A stretch of DNA of 64,000 nt from Chloroflexota bacterium (GTDB taxonomy: Bacteria; Chloroflexota; Anaerolineae; UBA1429). The notes beneath the pieces were generated by a model, which saw only the letters and a list, made by a program, of their open reading frames with translations, did no database searches and had not been told where the DNA came from. A program made the position numbers and the translations under genes. The stretch is from assembly GCA_012729455.1 (NCBI GenBank), contig JAAYDC010000015.1:124001-188000 (forward strand). Direction: 5' to 3'. Position 1 is the first letter of the stretch, and every line of letters starts with the position of its first letter. Below, piece by piece: positions 38,032 through 45,812 of the stretch.

Positions 38032-40482
38032 ATGACCACTGTATGGCGCAACGTCACCCTCGAGATGAGCCCCAAACCATTCAAGCTGATAACCGAAGCC
38101 GATATCCGCGCGACCAGCCGCGAGGTCTTTTTACAATGGAGTGCCATGCTGCGCCATGCCGAGATGGTCTCGGTGTTGTTGTGGACCGCAGATGGTTCCG
38201 AGATCCTGGACTATAGCGGTGACCTTGCCGACACCGTCGAGTGGGCGCGCTACCTGGGCAGCGCGGGAACGACGCGCCACAAACCGGCGGTGCGCGGCGC
38301 GCGCGGCAGCTCGCTGCACGGCACGGCAGTGCAGTTCCACGAAAATCCGCCGGTGATGACCTATGGCACGCTCAAGATGATCGTGGATATCCTCAAGGAG
38401 GTCGGCACGCAGATGACGGGCCTACCTGTGCGAGTAGGCGCCACCTTTGATCCGGGCCCAGAATTTGCCCAGTCGCCCTTTAAATACACCCGCCACCCAG
38501 AGCTCCTTCGCCCCGATTCGACCGGTGGCGGCACATTTATCTGCTGCTATGCCACCCTCAACGCCGATAACGAGGTTTACGCCGGCTACCCGCAGGGCAT
38601 ACCGCAGGATACCCCGCTGGGCACTTTTTTAGGGCGCCAGAGCCAGCATTTTCTTAGCGACCTGGGCTTTGACTATATCTGGTTCTCGAACGGTTTTGGC
38701 TTTGGCTATGAGACCTGGGGCTCTACCGGTGCGCTCTTTGATGGCGAGCGCTTTAACCCCAGCAAAGCCAATACCGTGGCTGACAAGATCGTCGGGTTTT
38801 GGCAGGATTTCCGGCGCGAGTGCCCCGAGTATCCGATCGAGACACGCGGCACCAACCTGGGCACCGGCATCGACCTGGCCAGCGACGGCGTGCCGCTCAA
38901 GCGCATCTATGACGGCGGTTTTAACATGACGCCTCCGCCCAATTCGCCCTGGGCAGCCATCGATGGCGACTTTGGGCTGGAGATGGCCGGCTATATGAGC
39001 CATATGGCCGAGGTGCCCGGCGACCACGGTTTCCCATTTCGATTCTATTTGCACGATCCATGGTGGATCAACTCGCCCTGGTTCGACCGCTATGGCCGCG
39101 AACCGCACGATCTCTTCCTGCCCCTTTCGGTGGCACGCGTTACCGCCGACGGCAGTATCGATATTGCCAACCGCCTCGACTTTTTAACAATCGACAATTC
39201 GTACGGTGAGATGCCCGTGCAGGGTTCCAACGAGGTGACGGCTCACATCCTGGCAGCCCGCCTCACACCCCCCGACCAGCCTGGGCCGCTGGTGTGGGTC
39301 TATCCCTTTAACGAATACCACGCCCTCACATTTGGAGCGGCTCCCGATCTGCCGCTGGTCTATTACGGCGACTGGACCATGCGCGAGGCGATCAACGCCG
39401 GCTTCCCGCTGAATACGGTGGTTTCGACCGAAAAACTGCTTTCCTCACTGGCCGCCAAGCCCAGGATGTACGACGGCTCGGTGCTGTGCGCCCCGGTGCC
39501 CGCGGCAGAATCGCCGTTGGAGGCCAGCCTGCTGGCCTTTGCTGAGGCGGGCGGTGCGGTGCTGTTGTATGGGCCCACCTACCCCGCCAGCCAGCGCCTG
39601 CTGGATCTGCTGGGGCTGGCGCAGGCCCAACCGCTCGAGGGAGAGTTCACTCTACAGATGCCCACCATCCCCGATCAAGTGCGCCATGGCAGCTGGCCGG
39701 CGACATTCTTGCACCGCGCACTGTTCAACGCCGGCGGGATTGCCGAAATCGATGCCTCCGGCGCCGCCACCACTGGCGAACGCACCCGCCTGGCGACGGT
39801 CGGACAAGACGGCGCGCAGCGCACGGTTGCGGTGCTGGTTCGGCCACAGGGCTGGCACGGCGGTCAGATCGGCTGGACACGCGCTACCAACTCGAGCAAG
39901 TATGTGCGCGGTCGCGCGCTGCTGCAATCCGACGACCCGGCCGAATACCAGCTCGGCGGGCGCTGGCTGCGCTGGGTCCTGGACGCCATGGGATTGTCCT
40001 TCCGTTATGACAAGCCGAAGGCCGGCACGCGCGATGCGCTGGTGGCGGTGCATCGCAACGACAACGCCTTCTTTTTCAGCGGCTATATGCCCGATACGAC
40101 CGCCGAGCTGCGCATGCGCTTTCCGCAGGGTGCCCCGCTCCTACTGGGGTATGAGACCGAGATCGAGGATGGCTTTTCGACCTATCGCATGCCGCGCGGC
40201 TGGCAGCGCGAATGCCGCGTCTTTGTTGAGCAAACCAGCGGAATCATCTCGTGCACCGAAGTGTGTTCGGTAGAGGTCGATATCCACCGGCGCATCTGGC
40301 TGCGCGGCTTGCAGGATGCCACTGTGCGCGCGTATCTGCCGGCTGGTGCCGATCCGGTGGTGCAGCGCATCTGGCATGGCGACGAAGCCCACGACGCGCA
40401 TCCCTTTAGCACCGCGCAGGATCGCTTCGGCAGCTACGTCCTGGTCGAGGACGTCAGCGGTAACCTAGTAATAAGCTGGTGA
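38032..40482 (+). CDS. Hypothetical 816-residue protein, possible glycoside hydrolase
   Basis: I do not recognise the family. It begins VTLEMSPKPFKLITEADIR, has conserved-looking acidic and aromatic patches (YIWFSNGFGFGYETWG, GLEMAGYMSHMAEVPGD, RFYLHDPWWINSPWFD), and the last 300 residues look beta-rich. There is no signal peptide, so it is probably cytoplasmic. The style (TIM-barrel-like core plus beta domains) fits carbohydrate-active enzymes. It leads a rightward chain in which each gene overlaps the next, including DUF1349 and a glycosyltransferase. Confidence 0.72.
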   Translation: MTTVWRNVTLEMSPKPFKLITEADIRATSREVFLQWSAMLRHAEMVSVLLWTADGSEILDYSGDLADTVEWARYLGSAGTTRHKPAVRGARGSSLHGTAVQFHENPPVMTYGTLKMIVDILKEVGTQMTGLPVRVGATFDPGPEFAQSPFKYTRHPELLRPDSTGGGTFICCYATLNADNEVYAGYPQGIPQDTPLGTFLGRQSQHFLSDLGFDYIWFSNGFGFGYETWGSTGALFDGERFNPSKANTVADKIVGFWQDFRRECPEYPIETRGTNLGTGIDLASDGVPLKRIYDGGFNMTPPPNSPWAAIDGDFGLEMAGYMSHMAEVPGDHGFPFRFYLHDPWWINSPWFDRYGREPHDLFLPLSVARVTADGSIDIANRLDFLTIDNSYGEMPVQGSNEVTAHILAARLTPPDQPGPLVWVYPFNEYHALTFGAAPDLPLVYYGDWTMREAINAGFPLNTVVSTEKLLSSLAAKPRMYDGSVLCAPVPAAESPLEASLLAFAEAGGAVLLYGPTYPASQRLLDLLGLAQAQPLEGEFTLQMPTIPDQVRHGSWPATFLHRALFNAGGIAEIDASGAATTGERTRLATVGQDGAQRTVAVLVRPQGWHGGQIGWTRATNSSKYVRGRALLQSDDPAEYQLGGRWLRWVLDAMGLSFRYDKPKAGTRDALVAVHRNDNAFFFSGYMPDTTAELRMRFPQGAPLLLGYETEIEDGFSTYRMPRGWQRECRVFVEQTSGIISCTEVCSVEVDIHRRIWLRGLQDATVRAYLPAGADPVVQRIWHGDEAHDAHPFSTAQDRFGSYVLVEDVSGNLVISW

Positions 40483-40790
40483 TGACAGAGATACGCGGGA
40501 TTCCGGCCGTATGCGCCAAGGATTGCAGCGGGGGGTGCCCGCTGGTGGCACACGTCGAGAATGGGCGTGTGCATTCTATCCGCGATAACCCGCTGCGCGG
40601 TCCCTATATGCGCGGCTGCCAGCGTGTTTATATGGCGCACCGGCTGCTGGATGCCCCCGACCGCCTGGCGGAGGGCGAACTAGCCGGCTCTGCCAATATG
40701 CGGATATCAACCATCGGCACTCGCCCTGGCCATGCCTCCCGCACGCATTCGATCTTGGTCGAGATCCAACAAACTGGAGGAACCTCATGA
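40482..40790 (+). pseudogene. Truncated molybdopterin oxidoreductase remnant
   Basis: A 102-codon frame. The first 60 residues match the 4Fe-4S entry domain of Mo-bisMGD oxidoreductases: CAKDCSGGC (C-x3-C-x3-C), then LVAHVENGRVHSIRDNP and a fourth Cys in YMRGC, followed by LLDAPDRL. The remaining hundreds of residues of such enzymes are missing. The tail SILVEIQQTGG could be the enzyme's original C-terminus, implying a large in-frame internal deletion. It overlaps both neighbours (TGATG and ATGA). Confidence 0.65.
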
Positions 40791-41398
40791 CGAATCTGTT
40801 AGCCGACCTAAAACCCAACCGTCTGGGTTCGTTCAACTGGACCAATCCACCGCTTGGTTGGGATCTGCTGCCTGGCGGAGGTATTCGTGTGCGAGTGCCC
40901 GCCAGGGCCGACTTTTTTCAGGACCCAGCCGGGCGCGTTCAGGCCGATTCGGCGCCCTACCTGTGGATGCCGGTGGCGGGTGATTTCACCGCTCGGGCAC
41001 ACATCCGCCACGCCTTTAAAAGCATCTATGATGCCGGCGTGATCATGGTGAGTAAAGATGCCACTACCTGGGCCAAGCTGTGCTTTGAGGCCACTGATTT
41101 TGGCACACACGCAGCCGTCAGCGTGGTCACGCGCGGCGTCTCGGACGATGCCAATGGCGTCGACCTGGATACCGATACCCTCTGGCTGCAGGTGGTGCGG
41201 CGCGGCAACGTGCTGGCGATGCACTATGCCATCCAGCCGGGCGAGTGGCGCATGGTCAGGCTGTTTCACCTCGACCTTCCGGATGTGGTGCAAGTGGGGT
41301 TGGTGGCGCAATGCCCGACAGGCGACGGCGCCGAGATCGATTGGCTGGAATTCCGTCTGCTGGAGGGTGCGCCCGAGAACCTGCGCGCCGGCAAATGA
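40787..41398 (+). CDS. DUF1349 concanavalin-like protein
   Basis: A 203-residue protein of the DUF1349 family, a jelly-roll fold related to lectins and glucanases. It shows FNWTNPPLGWDL, RVPARADFFQDPAG, the conserved YDAGVIMV and WAKLCFEATDFG, and ends in EIDWLEFRLLEG. The GGAGG at 40776-40780 places the ATG at 40787. Family members are proposed to bind or act on sugars; function is not proven. It is in the operon of the 816-residue protein. Confidence 0.85.
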   Translation: MTNLLADLKPNRLGSFNWTNPPLGWDLLPGGGIRVRVPARADFFQDPAGRVQADSAPYLWMPVAGDFTARAHIRHAFKSIYDAGVIMVSKDATTWAKLCFEATDFGTHAAVSVVTRGVSDDANGVDLDTDTLWLQVVRRGNVLAMHYAIQPGEWRMVRLFHLDLPDVVQVGLVAQCPTGDGAEIDWLEFRLLEGAPENLRAGK

Positions 41399-42105
41399 CG
41401 CCCTTGCCAAAAGCTTCAGTCGTTATTCGCACCCTTAACGAGGCCGCCAGCCTGCCAAGGGTATTGCGTGCGCTGAATGAACAGAACGTGTGCCCGCTCG
41501 AGGTGATCGTGGTCGATTCGGGCTCACGCGACGGCACGCTGCAGATCGCGCGCGAGGCGGGTTGCCGCATAATCGAGATCGCGCCGCAGAGCTTTACCTA
41601 CGGCTATGCCCTCAACCGCGGCTTGGCCGAGGCGTGCGGTGAGGTGGGCATCAGTTTGGCAGGGCACGCCATCCCGCTCGGGCACGACTGGCTGGCTGAG
41701 TTGCTGGCGCCCCTGACGGATCCTCAGGTAGCCGGCAGTGCCTCGCGGCAGGTCTCTGATAGGGTGTGGCAGCGCTCTTATGCGATGACCCTGGCCGACT
41801 GGATGTATCGCCAGACGGGCTGGCGCACAGCAGCAGCCGTACGAATGCTGTTCACCAATGCTGCGTCGGCCATCCGTCTGGCGGTTTGGCGCCAGACACC
41901 CTTTGACGAGTCGTTAGCCTCGTGCGAAGACCAGCTCTGGACGCTGTTGGTCAACTCCGCGGGCTACCGGCTCGCCTACTGCCCTGCTGCAGTCGTCAAC
42001 CACTCGCACCCCTATTCGGCACACCAAAAGCTGGCGTGCGTATGGCGCGACTTTAAAGCCATGCGCCGCGTTCGGAAGCTGGCCAACCGCCAGATCAGGG
42101 ATTAG
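41395..42105 (+). CDS. Glycosyltransferase family 2 protein
   Basis: A 236-residue GT2 enzyme, cytoplasmic. It starts ASVVIRTLNEAASLPRVL, with the nucleotide-binding VVDSGSRDGTLQIA. The next acidic motif position reads SLAGHAIPLGHDWLAELL, where many GT2 enzymes have Asp, so metal binding may differ. VAGSASRQV and a late CEDQLW follow. The sugar donor is unknown. The ATG overlaps the DUF1349 stop (ATGA). The gene's end overlaps the convergent cupin gene by 11 bases. Confidence 0.85.
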   Translation: MTPLPKASVVIRTLNEAASLPRVLRALNEQNVCPLEVIVVDSGSRDGTLQIAREAGCRIIEIAPQSFTYGYALNRGLAEACGEVGISLAGHAIPLGHDWLAELLAPLTDPQVAGSASRQVSDRVWQRSYAMTLADWMYRQTGWRTAAAVRMLFTNAASAIRLAVWRQTPFDESLASCEDQLWTLLVNSAGYRLAYCPAAVVNHSHPYSAHQKLACVWRDFKAMRRVRKLANRQIRD

Positions 42106-42508
42106 GCGGCACCGTGCACAGCAGCACTTCCATGCCCTCGTTGCCGGTGTTTTCGATGCCATGCTCGCACCAGGGCGGCAGATGCACAAAACTGCCCGGC
42201 CCGACCGGCGTGGGCGTGCCGGCCAGAGTCATTACGCCGTGGCCTTTGAGGATGCAATAGGTCTCTTCCGTCCAGTGGCTGCCGATGGGTAGCGCCGCAT
42301 GCGGTGGAAGGTAGAACATCACGATCCCCATCGCCTCGGTATAGGCTTTGGGGTTGGAGGGATGCACGACCCTCACACCCACAGCATCGCTGCCGGGGTA
42401 GCGTACTGGCACGCCATCCTGCACGGTGACGACGTGCGGCATGGCGGGTTTATCCGGCTTGGGGATGCCGGGCTCTCTGGTATCGGGCTTGAAATCCTTG
42501 ATCTTCAT
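42095..42508 (-). CDS. Cupin domain protein
   Basis: A 137-residue single-domain cupin. The barrel motifs are visible: HAALPIGSHWTEETYCILKG (motif 1, two His and Glu) and GSFVHLPPWCEHGIENTG (motif 2, His). It may bind a metal and act on or sense a small sugar-like ligand. The ATG lies behind GAGGCAG. It follows the SDR gene by 18 bases on the same strand. Confidence 0.87.
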   Translation of the reverse strand: MKIKDFKPDTREPGIPKPDKPAMPHVVTVQDGVPVRYPGSDAVGVRVVHPSNPKAYTEAMGIVMFYLPPHAALPIGSHWTEETYCILKGHGVMTLAGTPTPVGPGSFVHLPPWCEHGIENTGNEGMEVLLCTVPPNP

Positions 42509-42526
42509 GACTGCCTCCTCGTAGGT

Positions 42527-43321
42527 TTACCAGTCACGGTTATAGCCGGCCAGCCAACCGCCATCCACCGGCAATACCACGCCATTGATATAGCTGGCTT
42601 CGGGCGCGCACAAAAACAGCACCGCCGCGGCGATCTCCTCGACCTTACCGGGGCGCCCCAGCGGGATATGGGAGATCAGGCTGGCAGCCTTGTCGCTGTA
42701 ACTGCCATCGCTGCCGTAAAAGAGCGCTTCGGTGCCGCGCGTAAGGGTGGAACCGGGCGCCACACAGTTCACCAACACGCCCTGCGGGCCATATTCCAGC
42801 GCCATTGAGCGCGTCAGGTTGGCGACGGCGGCCTTGGCGGCCACAAAAGCACTCTGCAGCCGGAGCGGCACCAGCCCAGCCACCGAGCTGATGTTGACGA
42901 TGCGGCCGCCGCCAGCGCGCAACATGGCGGGCAGCGCCGCGCGCGAGGTGTGATAGACGCCGTTCAAATCCACATTCAGTATTTTATCCCACGTTTCGGG
43001 GCTATACTCGTGCAGCACCACACGCCCGCCCGAGGTGTTGATGCCGGCATTATTCACCAGGATGTCGAAGCTGCCCCAGGCAGTTTCGACACCACGCACC
43101 GCGCCCAGCATGGAATCATAATCGGTCACATCCACCCGCAGGCACAGATGCGCGTTGCAGGCTTCCTGCAAGACAGTATCAACATCCAACAAGCCGTTCT
43201 GGTCTATATCCGTCACAGCGACACGCGCGCCGTTGGCACCGAGTGCTAGGGCAATAGCCCGGCCAATGCCGTGTGCGCCGCCAGTCACCAGGGCGGTCTT
43301 GCCACTCAAATCGACCTGCAT
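42527..43321 (-). CDS. Short-chain dehydrogenase lacking the catalytic Tyr
   Basis: A 264-residue SDR with intact cofactor motif ALVTGGAHGIGRAIAL, NNAGIN and the catalytic Ser in VNISSVAG. The Tyr-x3-Lys motif reads FVAAK (Phe159, codon TTT; Lys163), so the usual catalytic Tyr is missing. The C-terminal part ends APEASYINGVVLPVDGG, typical for the family. The ATG at 43321 follows GGAGGG. It may be inactive, a binding protein, or an enzyme with altered chemistry. Confidence 0.88.
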   Translation of the reverse strand: MQVDLSGKTALVTGGAHGIGRAIALALGANGARVAVTDIDQNGLLDVDTVLQEACNAHLCLRVDVTDYDSMLGAVRGVETAWGSFDILVNNAGINTSGGRVVLHEYSPETWDKILNVDLNGVYHTSRAALPAMLRAGGGRIVNISSVAGLVPLRLQSAFVAAKAAVANLTRSMALEYGPQGVLVNCVAPGSTLTRGTEALFYGSDGSYSDKAASLISHIPLGRPGKVEEIAAAVLFLCAPEASYINGVVLPVDGGWLAGYNRDW

Positions 43322-43335
43322 ACGCGCACCCTCCT

Positions 43336-44508
43336 TTAGGAACGAACCTGCACCAGAATCCCGCTGCCGGCTACCATCCACAGCGGTTGACGATGATCCA
43401 GCGGCTGATAAGTGCCAGTACCGCTCGAAAACGCCTGCAAGGTAACGCCATAAGGTTCCACCCTGAAGGCGACCTTGGCAGAGCGCTCCAGGCTCAGGTT
43501 CACCAGCATGGCATACAGACCGCCGCGAGCGTCTTCAAAGGTGCCCACCATGAGCGGTTCGCTCGATTCGACGGCAGCGGTCAGAACGTGCGGAGCCTGT
43601 GCATAGCCCGGCGCGTCATAGCCCATCAGGTAGAGGCCGGTCGAGCGCAGGCGGTTGATCTCTGGCCCAACCAGCTGCAGCTGACGGTTGACCTCGGCCA
43701 GGTAATACCAGGTTTGGCTGCGCTCTTCGCGGTCATCTACCGGCGCGTAGGTGTATCCGCGTTGATAATAGGTGTACCAGTCGACACAGCTCGCGCCTGC
43801 CGCCAAGCTGGTATAGGCTTGCAGCGCCAGGTTGGCGGGCGAGGGAACTGTCGAACTGGGACGAATCTGGTTAGAGGAGACGATCTGGCGCCACGGCAGA
43901 CGATGACGCTGTGCGGTATTGCGCACCTGCACCAGGTTGGTCAGGTAGCTGGCGGCGATAGTCGGCTCAGACAGATCCTGTGAATACTGAACCTGATAGT
44001 TATCATACGAGATAAAGGGCGGATTGACCTCGCTGGCAAAGCGCTCGACATATTCCTCAAAAGTGTCGACCTGCAGCTGCGACAGGTTGTTAGCCCCCAG
44101 GGTAGCATAGTTGGGAAACAGGTTGATGTAGGCGATCTTGTCGGGGGCATAGCGCTTGAGGGTTGCAACCGCGCGTGCCAACCCGGGAAAGTCATTGGCG
44201 CCCGGCTCGTCTATAATATAATAGCCGTAGACAGCTGGGTCGTCGGCAGTGCCCTCTGTCCAACGGCGCATACGGGTATCCATCTCTGCATCGCTGACGG
44301 CGTTCCAGTCATAGTTGTTGGGCCCGATTGAATCGTCGTAGAGGATGCCCTGCAACCCGGCCGCCCGGCAGGCGGGCAGATCCGCGCGCGTCACAAAGCC
44401 CGCCAGTCCAAAGTTGCACTCAGCCATCGAGGCAATCCCATGACGGCGCTCAGCGATTGAGCCATCCCAGTCATGCTGTGGGTCCCACGGAAGAATCGGG
44501 TATTTCAT
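43336..44508 (-). CDS. TIM-barrel-like hypothetical protein, paralogue A
   Basis: A 390-residue protein without a signal peptide. It shares a block with the lipoprotein at 45813: here VYGYYIIDEPGANDFPGLA then IAYINLFPNYATLGANN, later FISYDNY. The GYYxxDEP motif and barrel-like spacing suggest a glycoside hydrolase-type (beta/alpha)8 fold, with a C-terminal beta domain. The family is not known to me. The ATG at 44508 follows AGGAG. It heads a leftward group with the SDR and cupin genes. Confidence 0.75.
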   Translation of the reverse strand: MKYPILPWDPQHDWDGSIAERRHGIASMAECNFGLAGFVTRADLPACRAAGLQGILYDDSIGPNNYDWNAVSDAEMDTRMRRWTEGTADDPAVYGYYIIDEPGANDFPGLARAVATLKRYAPDKIAYINLFPNYATLGANNLSQLQVDTFEEYVERFASEVNPPFISYDNYQVQYSQDLSEPTIAASYLTNLVQVRNTAQRHRLPWRQIVSSNQIRPSSTVPSPANLALQAYTSLAAGASCVDWYTYYQRGYTYAPVDDREERSQTWYYLAEVNRQLQLVGPEINRLRSTGLYLMGYDAPGYAQAPHVLTAAVESSEPLMVGTFEDARGGLYAMLVNLSLERSAKVAFRVEPYGVTLQAFSSGTGTYQPLDHRQPLWMVAGSGILVQVRS

Positions 44509-44644
44509 TGCTATTCTCCTGCACATGTTGGCGCATTCTAGTGCAAGGTCAGGTGCAGCGCAAGCATGAATTGATCTCTCCAGCTTGACAGCCAGAATAA
44601 AGGCGCTAGGATAACACCATCTTCCGAAAGGAGGCGCAACACAC

Positions 44645-44695
44645 ATGGCCAAGTACGATTACACCCCCAGCCAGTTTCTGCTGCGCCGCACCTAG
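44645..44695 (+). CDS. Putative 16-residue leader peptide
   Basis: A short ORF, MAKYDYTPSQFLLRRT, begins 10 bases after a strong AAAGGAGG. It is followed 22 bases later by an intrinsic terminator and then by the RIO kinase gene. The layout resembles an attenuation leader; it is untested and could be an independent small protein. Confidence 0.45.
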   Translation: MAKYDYTPSQFLLRRT

Positions 44696-44717
44696 CAAAC
44701 CATCCGTTTTGCCATAC

Positions 44718-44753
44718 CCGCGGGTGCAGCGATGCCCCGCGGTTTTTTATTAT
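44718..44753 (+). terminator. Intrinsic terminator or attenuator before the RIO gene
   Basis: A stem of CCGCGGG/CCCGCGG extended by GCA/TGC with one bulged T, and a GCGA loop, is followed by TTTTTTATTATTTTT. It lies between the 16-codon ORF and the RIO kinase start. Confidence 0.8.
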
Positions 44754-44806
44754 TTTTATTACTGCGGGATCCAAGGCCGACCAACCTAACCACGAAAGGA
44801 ACCCGT

Positions 44807-45766
44807 GTGAGCAAATCGACTCTTGAAGAGCAGATCGCTTGGTATGAGGATAACTATGCGCGACCAGAGCGCCCCGCCAAAGCGCCGCGGCCCGTTTCTC
44901 GCGACAGCGAATATGGCGAAGCCGACCTTGACCCGCTGCACGAGGTGGGCTTTGAGACCACCTATACTCCCAGCCGCTACGAGCGCGGCTACCTGCTCGA
45001 AACGCTGGGTCCGCTTTACGAGCAGGCACTGATCAGTGACGTGCTGGCCAAGGTGCGCGGCGGTAAAGAGGCCACCGTCTACCGCTGCCGGGCACATCCG
45101 GCAACCGGCGTTGAATTCCTGGCAGCCAAGGTCTATCGCCCCAGGATGTTTCGCAGCCTGCGCAACGACGCCCTCTACCGCGAGGGGCGCGAGATCCTGG
45201 CGCAATCAGGCAAGGTAATCGCCGCCAACGAACTACGCGAGATGCGCGCCATGCGCACCAAAACGCGCTACGGCACTCTATTATCTCAGGCCTCATGGCT
45301 GGCGCACGAGTATGGCGCCCTGCGCACTCTCTCAGAAGCCGGCGCCGATGTGCCCAAACCTTATGCCAGCAGCGAACACGCTATCCTGATGTCTTATATC
45401 GGGGACGCGCATCTGGCTGCCCCCAACCTAACTGAAGTGGCGCTGACGAGCGGTGAAGCTCGACGCTTATGGGAGCGCGTGGTCGAAAATGTGCGGATTT
45501 TCATGCAGCACAGTCTGATACACGGCGACCTCTCGGCCTACAACATCCTCTACTGGGAGGGGCAGATTATCATCATCGACCTGCCTCAGGTCACCAGCCT
45601 GCTGGGCAACCGCAGCGCGCGCATGATCCTGAGGCGCGACCTGCTCCGCACCGCCGAGTACTTTAACACTTACGGCCTGGGGATCGACGCCGAGCGCCTG
45701 AGCGACCTTTTATGGCAGGAGTATCTGCCGAGTGAAGCCGGCACGGTAGCCTACGGGGCAGATTAG
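44807..45766 (+). CDS. RIO-family atypical protein kinase
   Basis: A 319-residue RIO1-like protein. After an acidic N-terminus, the kinase core shows VRGGKEATVYRC (a P-loop-like strand), AAKVYRPRMF (ATP-binding Lys), LIHGDLSAYNILYW (catalytic Asp and metal Asn) and IIIIDLPQV (metal Asp, the RIO IDxPQ motif). RIO kinases act in ribosome maturation in archaea and eukaryotes; bacterial roles are poorly known. The GTG at 44807 follows GAAAGGA. The upstream leader ORF and terminator suggest attenuation control. Confidence 0.9.
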   Translation: MSKSTLEEQIAWYEDNYARPERPAKAPRPVSRDSEYGEADLDPLHEVGFETTYTPSRYERGYLLETLGPLYEQALISDVLAKVRGGKEATVYRCRAHPATGVEFLAAKVYRPRMFRSLRNDALYREGREILAQSGKVIAANELREMRAMRTKTRYGTLLSQASWLAHEYGALRTLSEAGADVPKPYASSEHAILMSYIGDAHLAAPNLTEVALTSGEARRLWERVVENVRIFMQHSLIHGDLSAYNILYWEGQIIIIDLPQVTSLLGNRSARMILRRDLLRTAEYFNTYGLGIDAERLSDLLWQEYLPSEAGTVAYGAD

Positions 45767-45812
45767 CGCGCCCGACCTGCCACCCAGACGCATAAACGGT
45801 TAAGCGTTATGT

